Part shown: piece by piece, positions 44,986 through 53,609 of the stretch | Position numbering within the stretch: the stretch's first letter is position 1 | Layout of the letters: every line of letters starts with the position of its first letter | Source of the DNA: Desulfobacula sp. | GTDB taxonomy: Bacteria; Desulfobacterota; Desulfobacteria; Desulfobacterales; Desulfobacteraceae | Assembly: GCF_014237455.1 (NCBI RefSeq) | Contig: NZ_JABZFL010000004.1 | Coordinates: 1 to 64,000, forward strand | Direction of reading: 5' to 3' | DNA length: 64,000 bases | Position numbers and translations under genes: made by a program | Notes under the pieces: generated by a model | What the model saw: the letters and a program-made list of their open reading frames with translations, nothing else | Told to the model about the DNA's origin: nothing | Database searches by the model: none

Positions 44986-45741
44986 ATGCAAGAATCAATT
45001 ATCGATATAAACGCCATCTGCCACACCTTTTCCGATGGCTACATAGGAATTAAAAATATATCCGTATCCATATCCAAGGGTGAATTTATTATTCTTGCCG
45101 GGAAAAACGGATCCGGAAAAACAACCTTATTAAGACATTTGAACGGCCTTTTGCTGCCGGATTCGGGAATAATTTTTGTTAATGGACAGGATGTTTCAAA
45201 ACATCTTATTCAAACCCGTAAAACCGTTGGCATGGTATTCCAGGATGCTGATACACAAATCGTTGGAGACACAGTGTTTGATGAAGTGGCCTTCGGCCTT
45301 GAAAACTTAAAAGTTAAACGGGCCAAAATCAATGAAAAAGTCACCTTGATTCTTGAAAATCTAAATCTTTTGCATTTAAAAGACCGGAGCCCTTCTACCC
45401 TTTCTGGGGGAGAAAAACGAAAGCTTGCCATTGCCGGAATTCTGGTGATGGACCCTGAGGTGATTATGTTTGATGAACCCTTTTCCAATCTGGATTATCC
45501 CGGAACCCTCCAGGTTCTCTCCACGATCATTAAGTTGAACCGGTCAGGCCACACCATCATTATTGCGACCCATGATGTTGAGACCATCATTTGTGAGGCG
45601 ACAAGAATCATTATTATGGAAAAAGGCCTTATTAAAGAAGACGGAGAGCCTGATCGTATTGTCAAATATCTGGAGTCTTACGGCGTCAAGGAGCCCTGCT
45701 CTTCAAAATTCGGTCTGGGATTACAACCATGGCTCACGTAA
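44986..45741 (+). CDS. bioM: ECF transporter ATPase BioM
   Basis: This 251-residue ABC ATPase has Walker A LAGKNGSGKTTLLRHLNGLL, Q-loop GMVFQDADTQIVGDTVFDEVAFG (ECF-specific), signature LSGGEKRKLAIAGIL, Walker B VIMFDEPFSNLDY and the switch region IIIATHDVETI. It would drive biotin import with BioN and BioY. It overlaps bioN by 13 bp. Confidence 0.9.
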   Translation: MQESIIDINAICHTFSDGYIGIKNISVSISKGEFIILAGKNGSGKTTLLRHLNGLLLPDSGIIFVNGQDVSKHLIQTRKTVGMVFQDADTQIVGDTVFDEVAFGLENLKVKRAKINEKVTLILENLNLLHLKDRSPSTLSGGEKRKLAIAGILVMDPEVIMFDEPFSNLDYPGTLQVLSTIIKLNRSGHTIIIATHDVETIICEATRIIIMEKGLIKEDGEPDRIVKYLESYGVKEPCSSKFGLGLQPWLT

Positions 45742-46484
45742 CACCGTTCACATACAGACAAGGACAATCCTTACTGCATCTGCTTGATGTGAGATGTAAA
45801 TTCTTTATAATATGTATCGTCAGCATGTCCCTGTTATCCGCGCATCTGCCTGCCTGTTTTTTTTACTTTTTGATGTTGCTTTTTTTCTTTAAAAAGTCTG
45901 GCCTTAACATCTTTGCAACCTTGAACAGCATAAAATATTTTATACTATTGCTCTTTTTTGTTTTTATTGCCCGGGCACTGACTGTGAAAGGCGATATCAT
46001 CTTTTCATTTTATGGTATATCCATCACAGGACAAGGCTTAAATGAGGGGTTTCTGGTGGCCTTTAAATTCTTTTTAGTGATGTTAACAGGCCTGCTCTTT
46101 TCTACAACCACCCAGCCATCTTCTGTTAAAAGTGCAGTTCAATGGTTTTTAAAACCGATTCCTTTTGTTCCTGAAAAACGGGTGGCCGTCATGATCAGCC
46201 TGTCACTCAGCTTTATGCCGGTCATTTTAAAGCAGGCCAAAGAGATATCAGATGCCCAGAAGGCACGATGTGCCGACCTTCAAAAAAATCCTGTAAAAAA
46301 AATCATCCGCCTTGTTTTACCCCTGTTAAAAAAAACCTTCCTATCTGCGGACAGCCTTGTTCTTGCTATGGAATCAAGATGTTATAGTGATGACAGAACT
46401 GATCCTGAATTTTTACCTTCCGGAAAGGAAATCCCGTTTCTTATCGGCAGTTTTATCATATCTTTAAGTCTTGTCTGGTTGTAA
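45729..46484 (+). CDS. bioN: ECF transporter T-component BioN
   Basis: This 251-residue EcfT-like membrane protein has several helices and the coupling motifs AQKARCADLQKNPVKKI (in place of the two Ala-Arg-Gly boxes, degenerate here) and LVLAMESRCYSDD, which fit the CbiQ/EcfT family. It connects BioM ATP hydrolysis to BioY. ATG 45729 lies inside bioM (13-bp overlap). It is the last gene of the biotin operon. The next gene starts 142 bp later. Confidence 0.87.
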   Translation: MAHVTPFTYRQGQSLLHLLDVRCKFFIICIVSMSLLSAHLPACFFYFLMLLFFFKKSGLNIFATLNSIKYFILLLFFVFIARALTVKGDIIFSFYGISITGQGLNEGFLVAFKFFLVMLTGLLFSTTTQPSSVKSAVQWFLKPIPFVPEKRVAVMISLSLSFMPVILKQAKEISDAQKARCADLQKNPVKKIIRLVLPLLKKTFLSADSLVLAMESRCYSDDRTDPEFLPSGKEIPFLIGSFIISLSLVWL

Positions 46485-46626
46485 GCTTAAGATTATTTTT
46501 AGGTCATCTTTGACATTTCTCATTGATCATCACAATTTTTTAATGTAAAATTCGAACCATAATATATCTTCATTACTATTTTGAATGAAGTAAATTAATA
46601 ATATACACTCCGAGAAGGAGACCATT

Positions 46627-47202
46627 ATGTCAAAAACAGAGGACCAATTCCCCGGATCAACCCTGTTTGATCTGAGAGGGAAACAATCTGTCCGGGCAAC
46701 ATTCAAACTTTCCCAGAAAGCCATTGATGCCATCGGACTTGTAGCCATTCACATGGGGATAAAACAAAAATCTCTTTTTGATCACATCATAGAAGACATA
46801 GATGCGTTGGACAGCCTTGCAAAAACCATTCGGATCAGACAATTCAAAAAAATCTCCAGAAAACAAAAAACCTTTGTATTAAGCCGTAGAACCATTGAAT
46901 CCCTTGAGGCCATTTCCCGGGCTTATGGAACCCCTCGGGATGCACTGGTCGAATATTCGGTAAAAAAACTTGAATCTATTATCACCGCTGAAAAAGCAAG
47001 GCATGAAGAACGAAAAATACTGCTAAAAGATATTATTGATCATTTCAACCAGGGAAAATTGTTTTACAAAAATGCCGTCAGCATACTTGGCAAAGATGAT
47101 CCTTTTTGCAGGCGCATTGAAAAAGCAGTCTTTGCCTGTCACAAAACAGAAAAAGAACTGGCTGCATTTATTGAGAAAAGCAAAATTTTAGAAGAATTTT
47201 AA
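46627..47202 (+). CDS. Tandem ribbon-helix-helix-like protein
   Basis: I recognise no named family for these 191 residues, but two similar blocks occur: QSVRATFKLSQKAIDAIGLV followed by AIHMGIKQKSLFDHIIE (about 20-57), and KTFVLSRRTIESLEAISRAY followed by GTPRDALVEYSVKKLES (about 78-115). Each has the strand-helix-turn-helix pattern of a ribbon-helix-helix domain, so one chain could form a pseudo-dimer. A helical C-terminal region follows. It has its own strong AGAAGGAG site and precedes the ABC operon by 38 bp. DNA binding is inferred. Confidence 0.5.
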   Translation: MSKTEDQFPGSTLFDLRGKQSVRATFKLSQKAIDAIGLVAIHMGIKQKSLFDHIIEDIDALDSLAKTIRIRQFKKISRKQKTFVLSRRTIESLEAISRAYGTPRDALVEYSVKKLESIITAEKARHEERKILLKDIIDHFNQGKLFYKNAVSILGKDDPFCRRIEKAVFACHKTEKELAAFIEKSKILEEF

Positions 47203-47239
47203 ACCATAATAACCCTTATAAATCATTAAGGAGGAAACG

Positions 47240-48196
47240 TTGATTGAAGTTCAAAACCTGACCAAGAACTTTAAAGACTTCCGTGCTGTAGACAATATCA
47301 GCATGACGATCCGCAAAGGTGAAATTTTAGGTCTTCTGGGCCCAAACGGTGCGGGAAAGACAACAACATTAAGAATGTTAACCGGGTATTTCAGGCCGAG
47401 TTCAGGCACAATAAAAATAAAAGATTTTCAAATGCCGAAAGATGCCATAAGGATAAAATCCCTCATTGGATACCTGCCTGAATCCGCCCCTCTCTATCAC
47501 AATATGCTGGTCTATGACTATCTGGAGTATATTGCTAAAATAAAAGGAATCGATGATAAGGAAAAACGATATGACCGATTCCTGCAATTATCAGATCTTT
47601 GCGGACTTTCTTCCATTATGGACAAACCCATTGCCACTCTTTCAAAAGGATTGAAACAAAGAGTCGGTCTTGCCCATGCCATGATGACCGATCCTCAAAT
47701 TTTAATTCTGGATGAACCCACTTCCGGCCTGGACCCGAACCAGATTGCCGAAATAAGAGATATCATTAAGACTATCGGTAAAGAAAAAACCATTATTTTC
47801 TCTACCCATATTTTGAGTGAAGCCGAAGCCACCTGTGACAGAATTGCCATTATCAATAAAGGAAGAGTGGTTGCCGATGATACAACAGACAATCTTAAAC
47901 AAAGTGTCAAACAAAATTCCTTCATTAACCTGTCCCTTAAAGGGGCTTCAAAAGACACTGCAAAAACCTTGTTAAAGAGCATTGATTCAAATCTTAATAT
48001 TAAAGATGTTGAGCCGGTTGAAGAAGGTCTTGTCTCTTTTGAGATCACCAATTCAGATGACAGGTCAGATGACAGGGATTTTAGATCAGACATATATCTT
48101 AAAATAAAAGAGACGGACTGGATCATTATACAATTGACAAAAAAATCCCAGGCCCTTGAAAAAATATTTCAGGAATTGACAAGGGAGGGAGCATAA
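47240..48196 (+). CDS. GldA-like ABC transporter ATP-binding protein
   Basis: This 318-residue ATPase has Walker A GLLGPNGAGKTTTLRMLTGYF, GYLPESAPLYHNMLVYDYLEYIAKI, signature LSKGLKQRVGLAHAM, Walker B ILILDEPTSGLDP and STHILSEAEATCDRI. The PESAPLY region is typical of the GldA/NosF-like class, and a C-terminal extension of about 100 residues is present. Start TTG 47240 follows AAGGAGG. It forms one unit with the permease and GldG-like genes. The exported substrate is unknown. In Bacteroidetes GldA/F/G are linked to gliding, but here gliding is not implied. Confidence 0.82.
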   Translation: MIEVQNLTKNFKDFRAVDNISMTIRKGEILGLLGPNGAGKTTTLRMLTGYFRPSSGTIKIKDFQMPKDAIRIKSLIGYLPESAPLYHNMLVYDYLEYIAKIKGIDDKEKRYDRFLQLSDLCGLSSIMDKPIATLSKGLKQRVGLAHAMMTDPQILILDEPTSGLDPNQIAEIRDIIKTIGKEKTIIFSTHILSEAEATCDRIAIINKGRVVADDTTDNLKQSVKQNSFINLSLKGASKDTAKTLLKSIDSNLNIKDVEPVEEGLVSFEITNSDDRSDDRDFRSDIYLKIKETDWIIIQLTKKSQALEKIFQELTREGA

Positions 48197-48201
48197 ACCC
48201 C

Positions 48202-48906
48202 ATGAAACAGATAAAAATTATTGCCATTAAAGAATTCAAGGATTATTTCATCTCACCCATTGCCTATATTGTGATATCGCTGTTCCTGATTGTAACGGGG
48301 TGGTTTTTCTTTTCCACGTTTTTTATTTTTGGGCGGGCTGATTTAAGAGATTTTTTCTCTCTACTCCCCATCACTTTTTCTTTTATCATCCCCGCCATTA
48401 CCATGCGGCTGTTTTCCGAAGAAAAAAATATCGGTTCCTATGAAACCCTTTTGACCCTGCCGGTATCTTTTACAGATATTGCTCTGGGTAAATTTTTTGC
48501 TGCCACCTTGTTTACGGCTTCCATGCTGATTCCGACCATTTCTTATCCGATTTTTATCTCCTTTATCGGTGAGATTGATTCAGGGCCTGTAATCGGCGGA
48601 TACATGGGTGCCATCTTTCTGGCTGCCGCCTATTGTTCCATAGGACTGTTTGCCTCGTCTCTGACACGCAATCAGATCGTTGCCTTCATCATTGGCTGTG
48701 CCCTGTGCTTTACCCTGACCATTCTTGACAAGCTCTTGTTTTTCATGCCGACAAAAATTATCTGGGTTATAGAACACATTGGCGCCACTTCCCATTTCAC
48801 TAATATCTCCAAAGGAATTATCGATTCCAGGGATATCCTTTACTTTGTGAGTGTGATCTTTATTTTTATTTTTTCAACCTATCTTGTTATGCATGAAAAG
48901 AACTAA
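48202..48906 (+). CDS. ABC-2 type permease (GldF-like)
   Basis: This 234-residue polytopic protein has about six membrane segments: IKIIAIKEFKDYFISPIAYIVISLFLI at the start, then AITMRLFSEEKNIGSYETLLTLPVSFTDIALGKF (the ABC-2 coupling motif), SLTRNQIVAFIIGCAL and others. It is the membrane partner of the preceding ATPase, 5 bp away. It corresponds to GldF in length and order. The Asp-rich start codon context AAGGGAGG precedes it. Confidence 0.8.
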   Translation: MKQIKIIAIKEFKDYFISPIAYIVISLFLIVTGWFFFSTFFIFGRADLRDFFSLLPITFSFIIPAITMRLFSEEKNIGSYETLLTLPVSFTDIALGKFFAATLFTASMLIPTISYPIFISFIGEIDSGPVIGGYMGAIFLAAAYCSIGLFASSLTRNQIVAFIIGCALCFTLTILDKLLFFMPTKIIWVIEHIGATSHFTNISKGIIDSRDILYFVSVIFIFIFSTYLVMHEKN

Positions 48907-48915
48907 GGAGAAACA

Positions 48916-51066
48916 ATGGGTAACTTTTCAATAAAAGAAAAATATTTCAAATTCATTTTATATCTTGTGGTCATTGTCCTGGTAAACATTGTCGGCATTA
49001 CCCTGTTTTTCAGGGCAGACCTGACACGCGACAAAATCTATTCTCTGTCATTGGCAAGCCAGGATGTTGTGGCCACCCTGTCTGAACCCTTAAGCATTAA
49101 GGTGTTTTTCTCAAAAGATCTTCCGGCACCCCATAATAATACAGAACGTTTTCTCAGAGATCTCTTGGAAGAATACGCTGCCAAAGGCAAAAAATATTTT
49201 AATTATACATTTTACAATGTCACACCGGAAGAAGGCACCCTGACGGGAAAGACCGATGAAAACCGGGATATGGCGCAGGATTACGGCATACAGCCCGTCC
49301 AGATCAGAATAATGGAAAATGATGAAATCAAATTTAAAAATGCCTATATGGGTCTGGTCATTATCCACGGGGATCTGATTGAAAAAATTGAAGCCATCAC
49401 CTCGACAAATGGTCTTGAATACCAGTTGACAACCGCTATCCAGAAAATGAACAACAAAGTGAGCGCTTTATTACGGCTGGATGAAAAAATAAATGTTACT
49501 ATGTATTTATCCTCTTCCCTTAATGACATCGCCTCCCTGATTGGGCTTGACCAACTGCCATTACTGGGCAAAGCTGTCGCTGATACCATTGAAAAGCTCA
49601 ACAATAAAAGCCTTGGCATTCTTGAATTTAAAGCAATTGATATTTCAGACAAAGAAAAACTTGATTTAATTGGCAAAGAACATGATTTAATGGCGCTGAC
49701 CTGGCCTGCCATTCCGGAAAAAGATATTTCAGCCGGCAGCGGGGCCGCAGGGCTTGTCATTGAATTTAAAAATAAAGCGACAACACTGCCTCTGATCAGT
49801 GCCATGGAACTTCCCATCATCGGCACAACCTATCAAATGGCAGATCCGGCTGCTTTGGAAGAAGAACTCAATTCGGTTGTGGAAAAACTGATCGGTATTA
49901 ATAAGGATATCGGATTCCTGGCAGATCACGGGACCCACTCCCTTATGCCGGACAGACTGGCCATGATGCAGGGCAGACCCTCAGAAGCCATGCAGGTGTT
50001 TAATACGCTCGTTTCCTCACGGTATTCTATTAAACCGATTGCTCTAAAAGACGGGGCGATTCCCGATGGACTAAGCGCTCTGATTATTGCAAGACCCACC
50101 CAGAAATTTTCAGATTATGAATTATTCCAGATTGACCAGGCCCTGATGAAGGGGACAAACATTGCCTTTGTTTCAGACTCATTTAATGAAATCATGCCGC
50201 AACAGGGCGGCATGCCGCCAAGTTATGAACCCATTGATACCGGCCTTGAAAAACTCTTGACCCATTATGGTGTCAATATAAAAAAGGCCTATGTTCTGGA
50301 CAAACAATCCTATAAGCATCAGGCACCCCAAAATATGGGCGGCGGCGAGCAGAACATTTATTTTGCCCCCATGTTAAAAGAAAAAACCATCAACAACACC
50401 CCTGAATTCATGGATAATATCAAGGGCCTTGTTGCCATGCAGATTTCTCCCCTTGAGCTTTTGCAAGAAAATATTGATAAAGACAAAATTGTGGCAACAA
50501 CGCTTTTGTCTTCATCTGATGAATCATGGCTGATGGAAGGAAACATCAATTTAAACCCCATGTTCATCAGCCCGCCTGAGTCAACAGATGAAATGAAATC
50601 CTATGATCTTGCCTATCTTCTTTCCGGAACCTTCACAAGCTATTTCAAAGGTAAAGCCATCCCTGAAAAAGAGTTGGGAGAAAAAGATATTACAGAAGAA
50701 AAAAATAAACTTGAAGGCTTTACTGCCAGGCATACCTTTTTAGAAACCTCCAAGCCGGCCAAGCTGTTTGTTCTCCCCTGTTCCCAAATGCTTCAGGATA
50801 ATATGCTGGATCCCCAGGGCCGGACAACCAATGCCACATTTATTTTAAACGTCATTGACCATCTCAATGGTGAAGACAAGATCGCCCGGTTAAGAAGCAA
50901 GCAGCAGACATTAAATCCGATTGCAGAGACAACCCCGTTTGGCAGAGGCATTATTAAGGCAGTTAATATTATCGCTCTGCCTATTATAGTCATCCTGTTC
51001 GGCCTTTTAGTCCTTGCCAAAAGAACATCCAGAAAAAAGAAAATCGCCAGTCGTTTTAACGCTTAA
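48916..51066 (+). CDS. GldG-like ABC-associated membrane protein
   Basis: This protein has 716 residues with one N-terminal membrane helix (FILYLVVIVLVNIVGITLFF), a large periplasmic part and a C-terminal helix (IIALPIIVILFGLLVLAKRT) followed by basic residues. SLSLASQDVVATLSEPLSIKVFFSKDLP and LRDLLEEYAAKGKKYFNYTFY are typical of the GldG/DUF7088 group, with a later domain similar to the ABC-type uncharacterised transport family. It probably handles a substrate or scaffold on the outer face of the membrane. It overlaps no gene but is 10 bp after the permease. Confidence 0.78.
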   Translation: MGNFSIKEKYFKFILYLVVIVLVNIVGITLFFRADLTRDKIYSLSLASQDVVATLSEPLSIKVFFSKDLPAPHNNTERFLRDLLEEYAAKGKKYFNYTFYNVTPEEGTLTGKTDENRDMAQDYGIQPVQIRIMENDEIKFKNAYMGLVIIHGDLIEKIEAITSTNGLEYQLTTAIQKMNNKVSALLRLDEKINVTMYLSSSLNDIASLIGLDQLPLLGKAVADTIEKLNNKSLGILEFKAIDISDKEKLDLIGKEHDLMALTWPAIPEKDISAGSGAAGLVIEFKNKATTLPLISAMELPIIGTTYQMADPAALEEELNSVVEKLIGINKDIGFLADHGTHSLMPDRLAMMQGRPSEAMQVFNTLVSSRYSIKPIALKDGAIPDGLSALIIARPTQKFSDYELFQIDQALMKGTNIAFVSDSFNEIMPQQGGMPPSYEPIDTGLEKLLTHYGVNIKKAYVLDKQSYKHQAPQNMGGGEQNIYFAPMLKEKTINNTPEFMDNIKGLVAMQISPLELLQENIDKDKIVATTLLSSSDESWLMEGNINLNPMFISPPESTDEMKSYDLAYLLSGTFTSYFKGKAIPEKELGEKDITEEKNKLEGFTARHTFLETSKPAKLFVLPCSQMLQDNMLDPQGRTTNATFILNVIDHLNGEDKIARLRSKQQTLNPIAETTPFGRGIIKAVNIIALPIIVILFGLLVLAKRTSRKKKIASRFNA

Positions 51067-51079
51067 GAGGAATAAACAC

Positions 51080-51589
51080 ATGAAAAAAGAATACCTGATA
51101 CTGATCGCACTCATTCTGATATTGGGAGCATACCTTTTGTTTCATAAAGAAAACAAGGACCACACCATACTGCCGGAAATTGTAAAAATAGATGTTTCCA
51201 AAATCACCGGGCTTGTTATAAACAAAAAAGAAGGGCCGATAGAATTTACAAAAAAAGAAAAGGGCTGGGTATTGACGGACAAAGAATACCTTGCAGATTC
51301 ATCATCTGTAGACAACATGCTGGATACTTTAAAAACATTGAAGCTGTCTGCGCTGGTGTCTCAAAAAGGAGATCTGAAAAGATACGAGCTTGATGATGAA
51401 AACCATATCAAGGTTAAAGCAGTGAACGGGCAGGAGACCCTTTTTGAATTTACCATGGGGAAAACAGCACCAACCTTTAACCATACCTTTGTCATGTTGA
51501 CAAATGATAAAAATATCTACCATGCTAATGGCAGCTTCAGATCCTATTTTGACAAGAGCGTGGAAGATTTCAAAGAGAAAAAAGAGTGA
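51080..51589 (+). CDS. DUF4340-like membrane-anchored protein
   Basis: With ATG 51080 (after AAGAGGA) this is 169 residues: one N-terminal membrane helix KKEYLILIALILILGAYLLF, then a beta-rich domain with ITGLVINKKEGPIEFTKKEKGWVLT, DSSSVDNMLDTLKTLKLSALVS and TFVMLTNDKNIYHANGSF, a DUF4340-type sequence. DUF4340 proteins regularly accompany GldG-like ABC systems, so it likely completes this complex. Its stop overlaps the plsC start by 4 bp. Confidence 0.75.
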   Translation: MKKEYLILIALILILGAYLLFHKENKDHTILPEIVKIDVSKITGLVINKKEGPIEFTKKEKGWVLTDKEYLADSSSVDNMLDTLKTLKLSALVSQKGDLKRYELDDENHIKVKAVNGQETLFEFTMGKTAPTFNHTFVMLTNDKNIYHANGSFRSYFDKSVEDFKEKKE

Positions 51590-52308
51590 AACCTTTTTTA
51601 AAAATAGCATATCAACCTTACAAATGGATCATCGTTATTCCTTTTGTTTTCATTATTACCATGGTTCTCGGGTTGATATGCATTTTTTCGGGACTTTTAT
51701 TTAAACAGAGTGGTGTTAATCTTATTGCCGTCACATGGTCAAAACTTTGCTGCGCCATTGCTCCCTTGAAAGTGATCATCACCGGCAAAAAAAACTATAG
51801 CAGGGACACTTCCTATGTGGTTGTATCAAATCATCAGAGCATGGCAGATATCCCCGTGATTCACGGACATCTCGGCTTGAAAATAAAATGGATAATGAAA
51901 AAAGAACTGGGAAAGATCCCCATTTTCGGACCCGCGTGCCACCACCTGGGCTGTATCTATGTTGACCGGAAAAATCATGATGCAGCTATAAAATCAATCC
52001 GAAAAGCCCAGAGAAGATTATCTGAAAACGCTTCAGTGTTGTTCTTTTCCGAAGGGACAAGAAGCCGGGACGGAAAGGTAATGCCGTTTAAAAAGGGGGC
52101 ATTTAAATTTGCCCGTGAGACAAACCTTCCCATATTGCCAATAACCATTAAAAACTCTTTGCATGTTCTTCCCCCCGATTCCCTTGATCTGATACCCGGT
52201 ACAATTGAAATCATTGTTCACCGCCCGATCCATATTTCAGATCACCACATGGATCACCTTGACGATGTGATAGAACAGACCCGTCAGATGATTTCCAGCG
52301 CGCTTTAA
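51586..52308 (+). CDS. plsC: 1-acyl-sn-glycerol-3-phosphate acyltransferase (PlsC family)
   Basis: GTG 51586 overlaps the previous stop (GTGA). The 240-residue enzyme has an N-terminal membrane helix, the acyltransferase motif SNHQSMADIPVIHG (HX4D), the GCIYVDRKN block, FFSEGTRSRDGKVMPFKKGAF and NLPILPITIKNS. It acylates lysophosphatidic acid to phosphatidic acid. Its position at the end of the ABC operon is probably accidental or supports membrane lipid supply. Confidence 0.87.
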   Translation: MKPFLKIAYQPYKWIIVIPFVFIITMVLGLICIFSGLLFKQSGVNLIAVTWSKLCCAIAPLKVIITGKKNYSRDTSYVVVSNHQSMADIPVIHGHLGLKIKWIMKKELGKIPIFGPACHHLGCIYVDRKNHDAAIKSIRKAQRRLSENASVLFFSEGTRSRDGKVMPFKKGAFKFARETNLPILPITIKNSLHVLPPDSLDLIPGTIEIIVHRPIHISDHHMDHLDDVIEQTRQMISSAL

Positions 52309-52473
52309 TTATTTAAAGCCATATCAATTTATATTAAACCGATACTTTTGGGAGTCGTTCAGTAGCCCCAAGCCCCAAGTCAATTCTGGCGGGTTGTTCG
52401 CTTTTTTGTCTTGCTTGCCAAATTTTTCAACTCTCCTTTTAAATGAACGGGATTGAATAATTTTCATTGAGTA

Positions 52474-52692
52474 CTATCCAAATTCATACTCTGATGATTC
52501 GCCTCGTTCCAGCTCTGCAAGACCGACGAGAATTTCTTTAATCATGCTGTAGGTTAAATCAGGATTTTTTTCAGCGCATTTCCCAATATATGCCCAGTGT
52601 TCAATTTGTCCAGTTAACGAACGCTTATCAATTTTACTAAATATTTTTGCTTCTTTTGCCAAATTATCTGTAATCCTTACTGCGGTTGTCAT
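52474..52692 (-). CDS. ParD-like antitoxin-family protein (orphan)
   Basis: This 72-residue protein belongs to the ParD_like group: AVRITDNLAKEAKIFSKIDKRSLTGQIEHW (ribbon-helix-helix), then AYIGKCAEKNPDLTYSMIKEIL and a short acidic tail. Start ATG 52692 follows GGAG with a nine-base gap. No ParE-like toxin gene adjoins it. Like its neighbour it lies in a small block bounded by attC-like inverted repeats. Such antitoxin-like genes are common cargo of integron cassettes. Confidence 0.72.
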   Translation of the reverse strand: MTTAVRITDNLAKEAKIFSKIDKRSLTGQIEHWAYIGKCAEKNPDLTYSMIKEILVGLAELERGESSEYEFG

Positions 52693-52719
52693 AATGGGTG
52701 ACTCCTTGAGCTTTATTTA

Positions 52720-52853
52720 CATAACACAACAGCGCAATGAATTGCATTATGCAAAATATTGTTACAATTTGTATTGAATCTTTCTTTGAAAGCAAACGTT
52801 GCTCTTAACCGAGCGCAGCTGTTTGCGCTCCGAGTTAAAGCGCGGGTTATGCG
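52720..52853. repeat. attC-like imperfect palindrome
   Basis: Outer arms CATAAC...GCGC (52720-52735) and GCGC...GTTATG (52840-52851) are inverted. An inner hairpin has arms GAGCGCA / TGCGCTC (52811-52830) flanked by CTTAAC / GTTAAAG. On the minus strand this gives GCATAAC, then structure, then GTTATG, like an integron attC R-box pair. The spacer lengths of the two arms are unequal (2 and 6 bases), so identity is uncertain. It sits between the two small genes. Confidence 0.4.
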
Positions 52854-52893
52854 ATTTTTCCTATTGTATTTGTTGGTAAAATCATTTTCATAA

Positions 52894-53388
52894 TTATGAT
52901 AGATGCGTGTCAACATCCTCGATGGTATTCGTAATTATTAAGGTTAAGTTTTCTGTAATTTCAAGCAGCTTCTCTTTGTACATTAAGGCGGTTAACACTT
53001 CTCCAGTTGCTTTCTGCATCTCCGATTCAAATTCCTCATATTGTTTCCTGACTTTGATTGGATAATATGGGAGATTTTTCGTTATAAAGTCTGTGAGTTC
53101 GCCATACGTGCTTAGCGCGTTATCCCATTTTTCTTTATACATTTTTTGTACTTCTATGTCTTTCTCATTCTTTTTTGCGGCTGTTAAAATTAGAAGCAGG
53201 GTTGATGTGTTTGATAATTCAAGAAGGGTTGATCGTAAAGTTATAAGACGTTCTTTTAGCTCTTTCTGTGAATTCCTCTTATCTTGCCACCATTCTTTTA
53301 AAATTTCATTCAACGCAGTTTTAAAAAACACCAAGAGAACCAATATGATGTTTAGAATTACGCTGATGATGGTTATAGTGTTTTGCAT
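52894..53388 (-). CDS. Small membrane-anchored hypothetical protein
   Basis: I recognise no family for these 164 residues. There is one N-terminal membrane segment (ITIISVILNIILVLLVFF), followed by a long charged helical part (LNEILKEWWQDKRNSQKELKERL and later KYEEFESEMQKATGEVLT), which suggests a coiled coil on the cytoplasmic side. No strong ribosome-binding site precedes ATG 53388. It has the layout expected of a promoterless gene cassette (inference). Confidence 0.5.
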   Translation of the reverse strand: MQNTITIISVILNIILVLLVFFKTALNEILKEWWQDKRNSQKELKERLITLRSTLLELSNTSTLLLILTAAKKNEKDIEVQKMYKEKWDNALSTYGELTDFITKNLPYYPIKVRKQYEEFESEMQKATGEVLTALMYKEKLLEITENLTLIITNTIEDVDTHLS

Positions 53389-53609
53389 AAACTTATCTCA
53401 TTGAATGCTTCGCATAACGTATTGTATTAACCATAAAAACTGCATATTAACCCTATATATTTTCTTTATAATTATGATATTAAAGCATCTAATACAATTT
53501 TAAGGCAATTCGTTAAAACTAATTATATTCTGGCATACAAGAAAAAACATGTAAAGTAATATCCGACATAAATCCTGCACAAAAACAGTCCTGATACAGG
53601 AATGAATTT

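Noticed and set aside
53411-53518. Second attC-like site as a separate feature
   Set aside because: The R-box arms have very unequal spacers (2 and 13 bases). It is mentioned only as part of the cassette hypothesis.
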